Assembly (NCBI RefSeq): GCF_008040165.1
Contig: NZ_VRUR01000001.1
Coordinates: forward strand, 504,458-568,457
DNA length: 64,000 nucleotides
Reading direction: 5' to 3'
From: Flagellimonas hymeniacidonis
GTDB lineage: Bacteria > Bacteroidota > Bacteroidia > Flavobacteriales > Flavobacteriaceae
The notes under the pieces were generated by a model. The model was not told where the DNA came from and ran no database searches. It saw only the letters and a list, made by a program, of their open reading frames with translations. The translations under genes were made by a program, and so were the position numbers. Positions 1 through 7,823 of this stretch are shown here, piece by piece. The first letter of the stretch is position 1. Every line of letters begins with the position of its first letter.

Positions 1-377
1 CCTGCACTCCATGCTGCTGAAACCGTAACTGGGAGCAGTGCCGCCACCGTTCCAGTATTGCTGACAAAACCTGAAAGCACACTAGCTCCCAATGTTACGA
101 TAACCAATAGTTTTGGAATACTCTTACCTGCCCAACTAACAAAATGCTGCCCTGCAAGAGCTGTCCAACCAGTTCTGGAAAGGCCTTCTCCAATAATGAA
201 CAGTGCTGCAATCATAATTACCGTAGTATTGCTAAAACCACCAAGGGTTTCCTTAACATCCAATATTCCGGTTAAATACAATGTCAACATGGAGATTAGG
301 GCCACAACATCGGGTGGAAATTTTCCCCAAACGAACAATGCTATTGTAATACTTAGTATTACTAGTAGTGTGAACAT
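1..377 (-). CDS. SLC13-family permease, N-terminal part (runs off window)
   Basis: Reverse-strand reading frame with an ATG at 377, open to the window edge (about 125 codons). It is very hydrophobic, with at least three membrane segments. The first residues form a membrane helix (MFTLLVILSITIALFVW), followed by the phrase GGFSNTTVIMIAALFIIGEG, typical of the divalent-anion/sodium symporter (SLC13, COG0471) permeases. Members move sulfate, dicarboxylates or other anions across the inner membrane. The start lies 22 bp after the stop of the upstream universal stress protein gene on the same strand, so the two are probably co-transcribed from the Fnr-type promoter near 1225-1267. The substrate cannot be told from this fragment. 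The C-terminal part and any TrkA-C domains lie outside the window. Confidence 0.72.
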   Translation of the reverse strand, partial: MFTLLVILSITIALFVWGKFPPDVVALISMLTLYLTGILDVKETLGGFSNTTVIMIAALFIIGEGLSRTGWTALAGQHFVSWAGKSIPKLLVIVTLGASVLSGFVSNTGTVAALLPVTVSAAWSA

Positions 378-399
378 AGCTGTATCCTTGAAATAGTAA

Positions 400-1191
400 T
401 CAATCCAGAGCCAACACCGGAATTTCTGAATGCAGAGTCAACAGCTTTGTCAAACGTCCTTCGGAAGGTGAGCTCAATTTTGTATGATTTCTCGGTAGGA
501 TGGCCAATAAGTCTATATTTTTCTTGTTGATGTATTCCAAAATCCCTTCTTCCACATCCTGGTTTTTGCTAAAGGCATGCTCTACATAAAAATGCTCCAA
601 GTAATACTCCAATAAGTTTTCTGTGCTATCAACAACAGATTCCTCCGCATAGACCGATTCTTTGTAAATGGTTAGTACGTGTACTCTAGAATTGAAGGTG
701 CGTGCAACATCCAAAAGTGTTCGCAAGACTTCTTTATCGTCAATTTTCTCATTCCCCATTACCAAAGCAATGTCCCTAGGTTCTTTAATTGCACATCCGA
801 AGGGAACAGATATTACTGGGCAATTAGCTTCCAAAACAAGTCTTGAGGTATTGGTTATCGCCTCGTCGGTGCTTTTATCACCCATGGTTCCCATAAGAAT
901 CAAATCGGCATCGTACTCATCTTGTACACTAAGAATTGTCTCAATCACCTCACCGGTAGTCGTAATAAATTCTGATGGTGTTTTGGTCTTCTCATTATAC
1001 GATTTCGCAATTTTGGTAAAATCAGATTGAAGCACATTCTTTTCAGACTCTGCTATGGGCATAGCAGAGACATATAACGCCAGAATATCCATGCGTCTAT
1101 TTGGACCTACAAAATTAATTGCATATTCCAGCGCATTAATGGAAGCCTCAGAAAAGTCGAACGGAATTAAAATTTTATCAATGTTACCCAT
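400..1191 (-). CDS. Universal stress protein, two tandem Usp domains
   Basis: Cytoplasmic protein of 263 residues with two UspA-like Rossmann domains (about 3-140 and 145-263). The first begins with the usual NIDKILIPFDFSEAS strand-loop and carries a G-x2-G-x9-N nucleotide-binding pattern (GTMGDKST...NTSR), which suggests ATP binding. The second domain is more degenerate. I start it at the ATG at 1191; a TTG two codons upstream is also possible. The promoter is well supported: a TGACAGAAGTCA palindrome (1256-1267) sits 36.5 bp from a TACTTTTG -7 box (1225-1232), the same layout as the cytochrome oxidase promoters, so the gene is probably induced at low oxygen. The SLC13 permease gene follows on the same strand. 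The exact physiological role of such tandem Usp proteins is not established. Confidence 0.9.
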   Translation of the reverse strand: MGNIDKILIPFDFSEASINALEYAINFVGPNRRMDILALYVSAMPIAESEKNVLQSDFTKIAKSYNEKTKTPSEFITTTGEVIETILSVQDEYDADLILMGTMGDKSTDEAITNTSRLVLEANCPVISVPFGCAIKEPRDIALVMGNEKIDDKEVLRTLLDVARTFNSRVHVLTIYKESVYAEESVVDSTENLLEYYLEHFYVEHAFSKNQDVEEGILEYINKKNIDLLAILPRNHTKLSSPSEGRLTKLLTLHSEIPVLALD

Positions 1192-1255
1192 ACCCAAAAA
1201 TTTAAATGATTAAAATCTTCAGTTCAAAAGTAGAACCAGCTCATGAGGTAAAATA

Positions 1256-1267
1256 TGACAGAAGTCA
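1256..1267 (-). promoter_or_regulatory. Crp/Fnr-type box before usp (site A)
   Basis: TGACAGAAGTCA, a TGA-N6-TCA dyad. Its centre (1261.5) lies 36.5 bp from the last base of the reverse-strand -7 box TACTTTTG (1225-1232), giving a site near -41.5. No matching -7 box exists at that distance on the forward strand, so the ROK gene is probably not controlled by it. Confidence 0.75.
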
Positions 1268-1377
1268 GGTTTCATACTTTTAGCCCATAAAACATGCATT
1301 GCTTTTATTTTTAAACACCCTTTACAAGAATTGCACTCATATTGGCTATCTTTAAATGAAGCTAAAACCTCTAGAAT

Positions 1378-2337
1378 ATGGATATCGTTATAGGAATAGA
1401 CATCGGCGGCACTAAAACTAAAATTGGTTTGGTGGATAACACCGGAAAGTGTCATGCGAAGACATATTTTAGAACTAGGGAATTTCCAGATTTAGAAGAT
1501 TATCTAGACAAAATAAAAGCTGTTTCAGATGAGCTTATTCAAAATTTAGGCGAAAAAGTCATCATTTTAGGGTGTGGTATTGGAGCCCCTAATGCATCTA
1601 GTAAAAAAGGAACCATAGAAAATGCCAGTAACTTAGTTTGGAAAGGTAGCGTACCCTTACTTGAAAAACTCAAAGAAAGGATGCATATGCCCATGCGAAT
1701 TATGAATGATGCAAGTGCAGCAGCTTTGGGTGAAATGCTTTTTGGAAGAGCGCAAACCATTTCAGATTTTATTGTAATAACGTTAGGTACGGGCTTTGGC
1801 GCAGGCATTGTTGCCAATGGGCAGTTGATTGATGGCTACGACGGGTTTGCAGGTGAACTGGGTCATGTAGATATGACTATTGGAGATGGCAGATTAACCG
1901 GGCTTGGTGTACGAGGGGGATTGGAGGCCTACGTATCCGCAACGGGGTTAAAACGCACAATTATGTATATGTTGAGCAAGTACTTGGAGGACAGCAAATT
2001 TAGAAGTATTGCCTACAACGATTTGCATGGAGAGGAAATTACAAAAGCTGCCGAAGAAGGTGATATTATAGCTCAAAAAGCCTTTGATTATACGGCTAAA
2101 ATAATGGCACAGGCCTTGGCAAACTTTACCGCTTTTACCCAACCAGAAGCTTTTATTCTTATGGGCGGGCTTACCAATAGTGGAAAGTGGATTATGGATC
2201 CTCTTGAAAAGTACTTCAATGAATATCTTTTGGAGGTATACAAAGGCAAAGTAAAACTATTAGAGTCTGGCATGGATGGTAAAACCGCCGCCATTTGTGG
2301 GGCTGCGGCACTCATTTGGGAAATTGAAAAACCTTAG
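1378..2337 (+). CDS. ROK-family sugar kinase (glucokinase-like)
   Basis: A 319-residue member of the ROK (repressor, ORF, kinase) family, probably phosphorylating glucose or another hexose with ATP in the cytoplasm. The phosphate-1 motif GIDIGGTKTKIGLVD is at residues 5-19. NDASAAALGE (about 110) carries the catalytic Asp environment, and TLGTGFGAGIV (about 135) the second glycine-rich phosphate loop. The GELGHVD box with the conserved His is present. The usual zinc-binding segment CxCGxxGC is replaced by a cysteine-free one (GRLTGLGVRGGLEAY), so all three metal cysteines are missing. There is no DNA-binding N-terminus, so it is a kinase rather than a repressor. A -7-like TATCTTTA at 1347-1354 may be its own promoter. 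Divergent from usp and followed by tonB, which has a separate promoter. Confidence 0.88.
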   Translation: MDIVIGIDIGGTKTKIGLVDNTGKCHAKTYFRTREFPDLEDYLDKIKAVSDELIQNLGEKVIILGCGIGAPNASSKKGTIENASNLVWKGSVPLLEKLKERMHMPMRIMNDASAAALGEMLFGRAQTISDFIVITLGTGFGAGIVANGQLIDGYDGFAGELGHVDMTIGDGRLTGLGVRGGLEAYVSATGLKRTIMYMLSKYLEDSKFRSIAYNDLHGEEITKAAEEGDIIAQKAFDYTAKIMAQALANFTAFTQPEAFILMGGLTNSGKWIMDPLEKYFNEYLLEVYKGKVKLLESGMDGKTAAICGAAALIWEIEKP

Positions 2338-2388
2338 TTCCACAAAAATTCAATTCCATTTAGAGATTTTCTGCATTAACTATCATCC

Positions 2389-2400
2389 TGACGTTTATCA
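2389..2400 (+). promoter_or_regulatory. Crp/Fnr-type box before tonB (site F)
   Basis: TGACGTTTATCA centred at 2394.5. The -7 box TAACTTTA ends at 2431, exactly 36.5 bp downstream, the same spacing as at the oxidase promoters. The tonB ATG follows at 2454. Confidence 0.72.
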
Positions 2401-2453
2401 TATTTTTTGATGATTGGTCTATCTAACTTTATAAGAGTTAAATAAGAAAAGTC

Positions 2454-3179
2454 ATGAAACCAAAAAAGAATCCAAACGCAGATGTAGGGCGCAATAGCAG
2501 CCTCTATTTTATGATTGGTCTTACTTCTATATTGTTCGTTACATGGCAAACATTTGAGGTAAAGACTTACGAGAAAGAATCCGAAATTTTGGAGATAGCA
2601 CAGGTAACAGATGATCTTAAGGAGGATGTTCCTATAACTGAAATTATAAGGACTACACCCCCTCCTCCTCCTCCCGCTGCACCAGATGTGATTGAAATTG
2701 TTGAAGATGTCGAAGACGTTGAAGAAACGGTTATTGAAAGTACCGAGAGTAGCCAAGAAGTTTTCATTGAAGATGCCATTGTAAAAATAGATGATGTAGA
2801 AGTTGGCGAGGTAGAGGAAGAGGAAATTATTCCTTTTGCTGTCATTGAAAATGTACCGGTGTTTCCTGGATGTGAAAACTTAAATTCTGAGGAAGAACGT
2901 AAAGCTTGTTTTAATCGAAAAGTTCAAGAGCACGTAAGGCAAAATTTCAAATACCCCCAATCAGCGCTTGAAATGCGTATTACCGGAAAAGTGTACGTAC
3001 AGTTTGTAATAGACTCACAAGGAAGGGTGAAAGATATTCAAAAAAGGGGGCCGGATAGGTTATTGGAAAAAGAAGCTGTTCGGATTATTGCTGCGTTACC
3101 AACTGTAAAACCAGGAGTACAACGTGGAAAACCGGTTAAGGTTAAATACTCAATACCTATAAATTTTGTTGTGCAATAG
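2454..3179 (+). CDS. TonB-family energy transducer
   Basis: A 241-residue inner-membrane-anchored periplasmic protein that passes proton-motive-force energy to outer-membrane TonB-dependent receptors. It has a short basic N-terminus (MKPKKNPN) and one membrane helix at about 16-35 (LYFMIGLTSILFVTW). A proline run (PPPPPPAAP, about 65-73) and a long acidic spacer rich in E, D and V follow. The C-terminal TonB domain is at about 150-241, with YPQSALEMRITGKVYVQFVI and the terminal IPINFVVQ strand. The segment VPVFPGCENL, seen in many Bacteroidota TonB proteins, precedes it. No ExbB/ExbD genes are adjacent. The promoter carries the same Fnr-type box and spacing as the cbb3 genes, so this may be a condition-specific TonB. 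Which receptors it serves is unknown. Confidence 0.9.
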   Translation: MKPKKNPNADVGRNSSLYFMIGLTSILFVTWQTFEVKTYEKESEILEIAQVTDDLKEDVPITEIIRTTPPPPPPAAPDVIEIVEDVEDVEETVIESTESSQEVFIEDAIVKIDDVEVGEVEEEEIIPFAVIENVPVFPGCENLNSEEERKACFNRKVQEHVRQNFKYPQSALEMRITGKVYVQFVIDSQGRVKDIQKRGPDRLLEKEAVRIIAALPTVKPGVQRGKPVKVKYSIPINFVVQ

Positions 3180-3199
3180 GGGATATCTAGAACTACATT

Positions 3200-3237
3200 A
3201 AAGGAGATGCTGTATACTTATCGGCCCTCCTTTTTTT
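3200..3237. terminator. Possible shared terminator between tonB and astE-like gene
   Basis: The arms AAAGGAG (3200-3206) and CTCCTTT (3227-3233) can pair across a 20-nt loop and are followed by a T run. It lies between convergent genes. The stem is short and the loop long, so support is modest. Confidence 0.4.
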
Positions 3238-3241
3238 GTAT

Positions 3242-4438
3242 TCAAAACCAATCTGTGTTTGTATATTCTTCATTTTTAGAAGCTGTTTCCCTGCTCTTAA
3301 CAATCAAATGTGTTTTATCTAACTGTCGGGCTCTATAACCAAGTAAGTGAAAAATAGATTTAGCCATAAACCTAGCCACCCTCTGATCGACCAACATAGC
3401 ATCTTTTTTAAAGGATTCCCATCTAATACCGGGAAACTTCACTAAAAAATGATCCGCCTTTAATTTTCTAAGCCCTTTAGAGACCCATAAAAGAAATGTG
3501 GGTATTGACCTTATATAATAAAAACCTTCACTTCCCTGGCTTTGGTATAATGGCATAAAGATTTGCCTCTTCCCTTTCGTCTTCAAAATGTCTCTATTCT
3601 CCATGGCGACCTCTTTACCTTTTGGTATTTTTTGAAAATTGACAAATCCAGGAAACATCTTAAAATCGTTTCCCTTTTTTATACTGTATTGATAATAAAT
3701 TTCATAAAATCTGTTGGATACCCTACTGGAATCCAACATCAAATTTTCTAGGTCCGCAAACTCACTTTCAGATAAATGAATGGATGCTGTAAGGCTTAAA
3801 GTAAAGCGAATAAAATCGATGCAATTTTTAATGGCGCCTATTTCATCATGCTGACCACTTTCGTACCCCATTGAAACATAACCCAGTTCATTTATAAAAC
3901 TCAACAAAGCACCTTCTAAATACTCCTCAATCCCTAAAATAATTGGAAGTGGGTAATTTGAGGCAAACTTTCTGTTTAGAAGACTATCGTTTAAAACAAT
4001 AAATGGAGAGGTTTCGCTTGAAGTCGTGTGTAAGTCAATAAAATAAAACGGCGCTTCATTATTTTCAAGTATTTCGCTTAACAAGCCATGCAATTCCAAT
4101 AATTCATTTTCATCATCGTTCCGCTCTTCCTTTCTCTCTTGAATATGCTTCACTTTTTGGGGTGACCAAATCCTATTCAAATCTTTCTCCGAAAATCTAA
4201 CGTTTTTTTCAAGCGCACTTAAATTTCCAGCTATCCCATACACCTTCCCATGGATTGGTTTTTGCTGTATTTTTAATTCACGCATGACATGTTTAAGGGC
4301 AAATATTCCTGCTGGCTCATTGCCATGTATCCCTGCAAAAAAAACCACCGTAGGACCTTCTTTTCCTCCTTTTAAACAATCTACAATTCGTCCTATTTCC
4401 AGCGTTTCATCAAGGGCACTGCTATACACTTTTGACAT
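3242..4438 (-). CDS. Succinylglutamate desuccinylase/aspartoacylase-family hydrolase
   Basis: A 398-residue cytoplasmic zinc-dependent amidohydrolase of the AstE/AspA (M14-like) group. The metal-binding HxxE motif is visible as GIHGNEPAGI at about 40, and the third metal ligand probably as FIDLHTTSSETSPF at about 130. Enzymes of this group remove an acyl group from an amino acid or trim small peptides. The protein is longer than typical aspartoacylase, with about 150 extra C-terminal residues of unknown role (including LVKFPGIRWESFKKDAML). Its ATG lies one base after the stop of the GCS2-CBS gene, so the two are translationally coupled. That pairing suggests ligase and hydrolase act on the same gamma-glutamyl- or acyl-amino-acid metabolite. 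The true substrate is unknown. Confidence 0.78.
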   Translation of the reverse strand: MSKVYSSALDETLEIGRIVDCLKGGKEGPTVVFFAGIHGNEPAGIFALKHVMRELKIQQKPIHGKVYGIAGNLSALEKNVRFSEKDLNRIWSPQKVKHIQERKEERNDDENELLELHGLLSEILENNEAPFYFIDLHTTSSETSPFIVLNDSLLNRKFASNYPLPIILGIEEYLEGALLSFINELGYVSMGYESGQHDEIGAIKNCIDFIRFTLSLTASIHLSESEFADLENLMLDSSRVSNRFYEIYYQYSIKKGNDFKMFPGFVNFQKIPKGKEVAMENRDILKTKGKRQIFMPLYQSQGSEGFYYIRSIPTFLLWVSKGLRKLKADHFLVKFPGIRWESFKKDAMLVDQRVARFMAKSIFHLLGYRARQLDKTHLIVKSRETASKNEEYTNTDWF

Positions 4439-4439
4439 G

Positions 4440-6287
4440 CTATAAATCTACCTTGCTAATAATTCCGACCAGATTAGATCCTACACAAACAGGCAAACAT
4501 CCAATCTGGTAATCATCCATTAATTTTTTAGCGGTTGTTATTTTCGTTCTTGGTTGCACGGTGACCACTTTTTTGATCATAATATCAGCAACCCTGGAAT
4601 CCTTTTTTTTATGTTTTTTATCCAAGTTATCGATGTGACTCCAAGTTAAAAGACCTGCCAATTCTCCTTTTTCATTTTCAACAGGGATATGATGAATATT
4701 GTTCCATTGCATTATAGAAACCGCCAGATTAATGTAGTCGTTCTCATAAAGCTTCATGAGTTTTGTAGACATAATTTGCCCAACCCATTCAAAAGATTTT
4801 TCTGTTCTGATTGGTTTTTCTATAGGCTCCCATGTATGCACTGGCTTATTTGATTGTTGATTAACATGCATGGTCTTGGTCAATTCTACCAAAACACTAT
4901 CCAATTTCATTTGTTTTCTTAAACTTCTAAAGTTTTCCACCTGCCACTCAGCTCCCGTGCCTTTTTTAGTTCTAGCTTCTATGATTCCCAATAGTCTATC
5001 GATATCCTTACGGTCAACATTATGCTTTTTCAATCCATCATAAGCTATTGGAAGAAATTCATTAAGAATCAATTTTTTAAGGGTTGTTGGTTTACCCAAC
5101 CAAGAAAGCACCGTTTGTCTTCCAGTTCTGGCGGACTTTATAAAATTTAACTTCGCCTCTTCAAAATCCATAATGCCCGACATATCATCATACTTTTTAG
5201 GTCTCCCCGTCATAAGTCCTACCCAAAAAGCAAAATTGGCCATTTCATCAATCATGGTTGGGCCGGATGGTATGTATCTGTTTTCTATGCGCAAATGAGG
5301 TTTTCCATTACCTACCCCGTAGCAAGGGCGATTCCAGCGATACACTGTTCCATTAAAAAGACTGAGCGCTTCAAGCTTGGGAGTCGTTTCATTATTTAAA
5401 AGCTCCAAAGAACTTTCTTCAATGGGCTTTGTCAATATGATGCGATGAGAAGAAATATCTTCCTTAAAAATTTCTGTTACAGAGCGATGTTGCCAATGGC
5501 TTCCAAAACCTACCCTTGCAACTTGTTCTTTAAGTGCATACGTCCATTTTCTGGTATCCAAACTTTGTTGAAATAGTGCTATACGGGTTTCCTTCCATAG
5601 CTCCCTTCCCATTAATAAAGGGGAATTGCAGCAAACTCCCAAAACAGGACCTGCAATGGCTTGCGACCAGTTGTAGCTTTTAATGAAATCCGCTGGAGGA
5701 ATCTGTAAATGCAGTTGAAAACTGGTGTTGCATGCTTCAAAAAGTACAGAATCATGACGAAGGGTCAACTCATCCACCCCTCTTATTTTAAGAGAAAAAT
5801 GATCTCCTCTACAAGCTTTTAAAACCTCATTTAACTTGTAATATCGTGGAATGGGAGTCATAAAATCCACTCCTAGTTCGTTTTTACTGATCGTAGGCAA
5901 GATTCCTGTCAATAATACATTTGTTCCATGCTCGCTTGCCTTTGTTTTTGCTTTGGCTAGCAACGTTCTTAGTTGATGCTCAACTTTTGAAAAACAATCT
6001 TTTTTTAATTCAAAAGGATCTAAGTTGATCTCCAGGTTATAGCTTGCCAACTCTGTTGTAAAATGTGAATCATCAACGCTATCCAGTACCTCGATTGATT
6101 TTCCAGCAGGCCTATAATCATTATCCACCAAACATAATTCTTGTTCAGCTCCTATTCTAACAACGGCATCCTCAATTAAATTTTGCTCAAGAAGAAGTTC
6201 CAAAGCCTTTATATCATCAAGCAAATGTTGCACAAAGGCTTTGCGCTCAACAGTATCAAACTTGCTTTTGGCAATATGTTCTCCCAT
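4440..6287 (-). CDS. Glutamate-cysteine-ligase-like (GCS2) protein with C-terminal CBS domains
   Basis: A 615-residue cytoplasmic protein. Residues about 20-480 resemble the GCS2 branch of carboxylate-amine ligases: VRIGAEQELCLVD near 45 supplies the metal/ATP acidic residues, and HLRIENRYIPSGPT near 340 is a conserved signature. Residues about 520-615 form a pair of CBS motifs (LAGLLTWSHIDNL, then VADIMIKKVVTVQP, ending in LVGIISKVDL), which usually bind adenine nucleotides and regulate the attached enzyme. I use the ATG at 6287. A frame open to 6416 exists but would overlap hemN and lacks family-like sequence. The promoter has the Fnr-type box TGATACTTGTCA (6352-6363) with TAGTTTTA at the standard spacing. 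It is coupled to the downstream AstE-like gene. It probably ligates an amino acid to a gamma-carboxylate, but the product is unknown. Confidence 0.8.
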   Translation of the reverse strand: MGEHIAKSKFDTVERKAFVQHLLDDIKALELLLEQNLIEDAVVRIGAEQELCLVDNDYRPAGKSIEVLDSVDDSHFTTELASYNLEINLDPFELKKDCFSKVEHQLRTLLAKAKTKASEHGTNVLLTGILPTISKNELGVDFMTPIPRYYKLNEVLKACRGDHFSLKIRGVDELTLRHDSVLFEACNTSFQLHLQIPPADFIKSYNWSQAIAGPVLGVCCNSPLLMGRELWKETRIALFQQSLDTRKWTYALKEQVARVGFGSHWQHRSVTEIFKEDISSHRIILTKPIEESSLELLNNETTPKLEALSLFNGTVYRWNRPCYGVGNGKPHLRIENRYIPSGPTMIDEMANFAFWVGLMTGRPKKYDDMSGIMDFEEAKLNFIKSARTGRQTVLSWLGKPTTLKKLILNEFLPIAYDGLKKHNVDRKDIDRLLGIIEARTKKGTGAEWQVENFRSLRKQMKLDSVLVELTKTMHVNQQSNKPVHTWEPIEKPIRTEKSFEWVGQIMSTKLMKLYENDYINLAVSIMQWNNIHHIPVENEKGELAGLLTWSHIDNLDKKHKKKDSRVADIMIKKVVTVQPRTKITTAKKLMDDYQIGCLPVCVGSNLVGIISKVDL

Positions 6288-6351
6288 GTTATAGGACCTT
6301 GGTATTTCTTTACTATGAAATAAAACTACAAAGTGTGGAAATCTTAAAATA

Positions 6352-6363
6352 TGATACTTGTCA
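6352..6363 (-). promoter_or_regulatory. Crp/Fnr-type box between GCS2-CBS gene and hemN (site B)
   Basis: TGATACTTGTCA centred at 6357.5. On the reverse strand TAGTTTTA (6321-6328) sits exactly 36.5 bp away, pointing to the GCS2-CBS/astE operon. On the forward strand only a weaker TAATTATC (6388-6395) is found, one base off the standard spacing, so control of hemN is plausible but less certain. Confidence 0.72.
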
Positions 6364-6447
6364 TATGCGGATTTGAGGTTATGCTGATAATTATCATGTT
6401 TTTTATTGATATCCAAGACTAATTTTGACCTATATCATTATTCAATT

Positions 6448-7806
6448 ATGTGCGAGCTTGTTCAAAAATATAATGTGCCTGGGCCTCGGTACACCAGCTA
6501 CCCTACCGTTCCTTATTGGGATTTGGAAAGTTTCTCTGGAAAACTTTGGAAGGCCAGTATTGTAAAGGCAACAAAAGAAAGCCCTGAAGATGGAATAAGC
6601 ATCTATATCCATCTTCCATTTTGTGAGAGCATGTGCACATTCTGCGGCTGCCATAAACGCATTACAAAAAGGCACGAACTTGAACTACCTTATATAAAAA
6701 CAGTACTTAAAGAGTGGCAATTATACTATGAACTTTTAGGCTCTAAACCCATTATAAAAGAAATACATCTTGGTGGGGGCACTCCCACTTTTTTCTCTCC
6801 AGAACATCTAAAGTTCCTTATAAATGGAATCCTAAGGTTTGGCAAAAAGGCGGATAACCCTGAGTTTAGCTTTGAAGGACATCCCAACAACACCACAAAG
6901 GCGCATTTACAAGCGCTATTTGATGTAGGATTTAGGAGAGTCTGCTTTGGTGTCCAAGATTACAACGCAACGGTTCAAAAAGCAATTAATAGAATTCAGC
7001 CTTTTGAGAACGTTAAAAAAGTAACGGAATGGGCCAGAGAAATTGGATATACCTCTGTTGGACACGACATTATTTATGGGCTTCCTTTTCAAACAGCCAC
7101 GCACGTTAAAGAAACCATATCCAAAACCAATGCGCTAAAACCAGATAGAATTGCTTTTTACAGCTACGCCCATGTGCCATGGCTAAAAGGTAATGGTCAA
7201 CGCGGATACAAAGAAACCGATTTACCTACTTCACAAGAGAAAAAAAATCAATATGAATTAGGGAAACGCATGCTCGCAAACTTTGGATACAAAGATGTTG
7301 GCATGGATCATTTTGCTCTTACCACAGATAGCCTTTATACCGCAATGGTCGATGGAACGCTACACAGAAATTTTATGGGATACACTTCTTCCAAAACCAA
7401 ACTAATGATAGGTTTAGGGGCTTCAAGTATAGGGGACAGCTGGTATGGCTTTGCACAAAATGTAAAAAGTGTTGAGGAATATGAACATTTAGTCTCTCAT
7501 AGGGTCATCCCAATTTTTAGGGGACACATCCTCAACGATGAAGACCAAACCATAAGAAAGCATATTCTCAATCTCATGTGCCAGTTTGAAACAAGTTGGG
7601 AATTGGGAGATACAAGAATAAAAGATTTTCAAAAAATTATTGAGAATTTATCAGAACTGGAATCTGATGGCCTAGTTAACATTGGAGCAAATCAAATTAA
7701 AGTGACTGAAAAGGGAAAGCCATTTATTAGAAATATAAGTATGGCCTTTGACCTAAAATTACATAGAAAAAAACCAGAGACGCGTTTGTTCTCTATGACC
7801 GTTTAA
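6448..7806 (+). CDS. hemN: Oxygen-independent coproporphyrinogen III oxidase
   Basis: A 452-residue radical-SAM enzyme that decarboxylates coproporphyrinogen III to protoporphyrinogen IX without oxygen, in cytoplasmic haem synthesis. The 4Fe-4S/SAM motif is visible as HLPFCESMCTFCGCHKR (CxxxCxxC, with the extra cysteine typical of HemN). GGGTPTFF and the PGPRYTSYPTVPYW N-terminal segment are also diagnostic. Length matches the family. I start at the ATG at 6448, which opens MCELVQKYNVPGPRY; a frame upstream to 6406 would run into the divergent promoter. It shares an intergenic region with the GCS2-CBS operon containing one Fnr-type box. The universal stress gene starts 17 bp after it, so they probably form one operon. 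It supplies haem for the cbb3 oxidase under low oxygen. Confidence 0.95.
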   Translation: MCELVQKYNVPGPRYTSYPTVPYWDLESFSGKLWKASIVKATKESPEDGISIYIHLPFCESMCTFCGCHKRITKRHELELPYIKTVLKEWQLYYELLGSKPIIKEIHLGGGTPTFFSPEHLKFLINGILRFGKKADNPEFSFEGHPNNTTKAHLQALFDVGFRRVCFGVQDYNATVQKAINRIQPFENVKKVTEWAREIGYTSVGHDIIYGLPFQTATHVKETISKTNALKPDRIAFYSYAHVPWLKGNGQRGYKETDLPTSQEKKNQYELGKRMLANFGYKDVGMDHFALTTDSLYTAMVDGTLHRNFMGYTSSKTKLMIGLGASSIGDSWYGFAQNVKSVEEYEHLVSHRVIPIFRGHILNDEDQTIRKHILNLMCQFETSWELGDTRIKDFQKIIENLSELESDGLVNIGANQIKVTEKGKPFIRNISMAFDLKLHRKKPETRLFSMTV

Positions 7807-7823
7807 TCCTTAAATCTTAACAA

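Noticed and set aside
1219-1455. Reverse-strand 78-codon frame antisense to the ROK start
   Set aside because: It overlaps the well supported ROK gene and the usp promoter and has no family-like sequence.
6288-6416. N-terminal extension of the GCS2-CBS protein
   Set aside because: It would overlap the divergent control region and lacks conserved residues. The ATG at 6287 fits the family.
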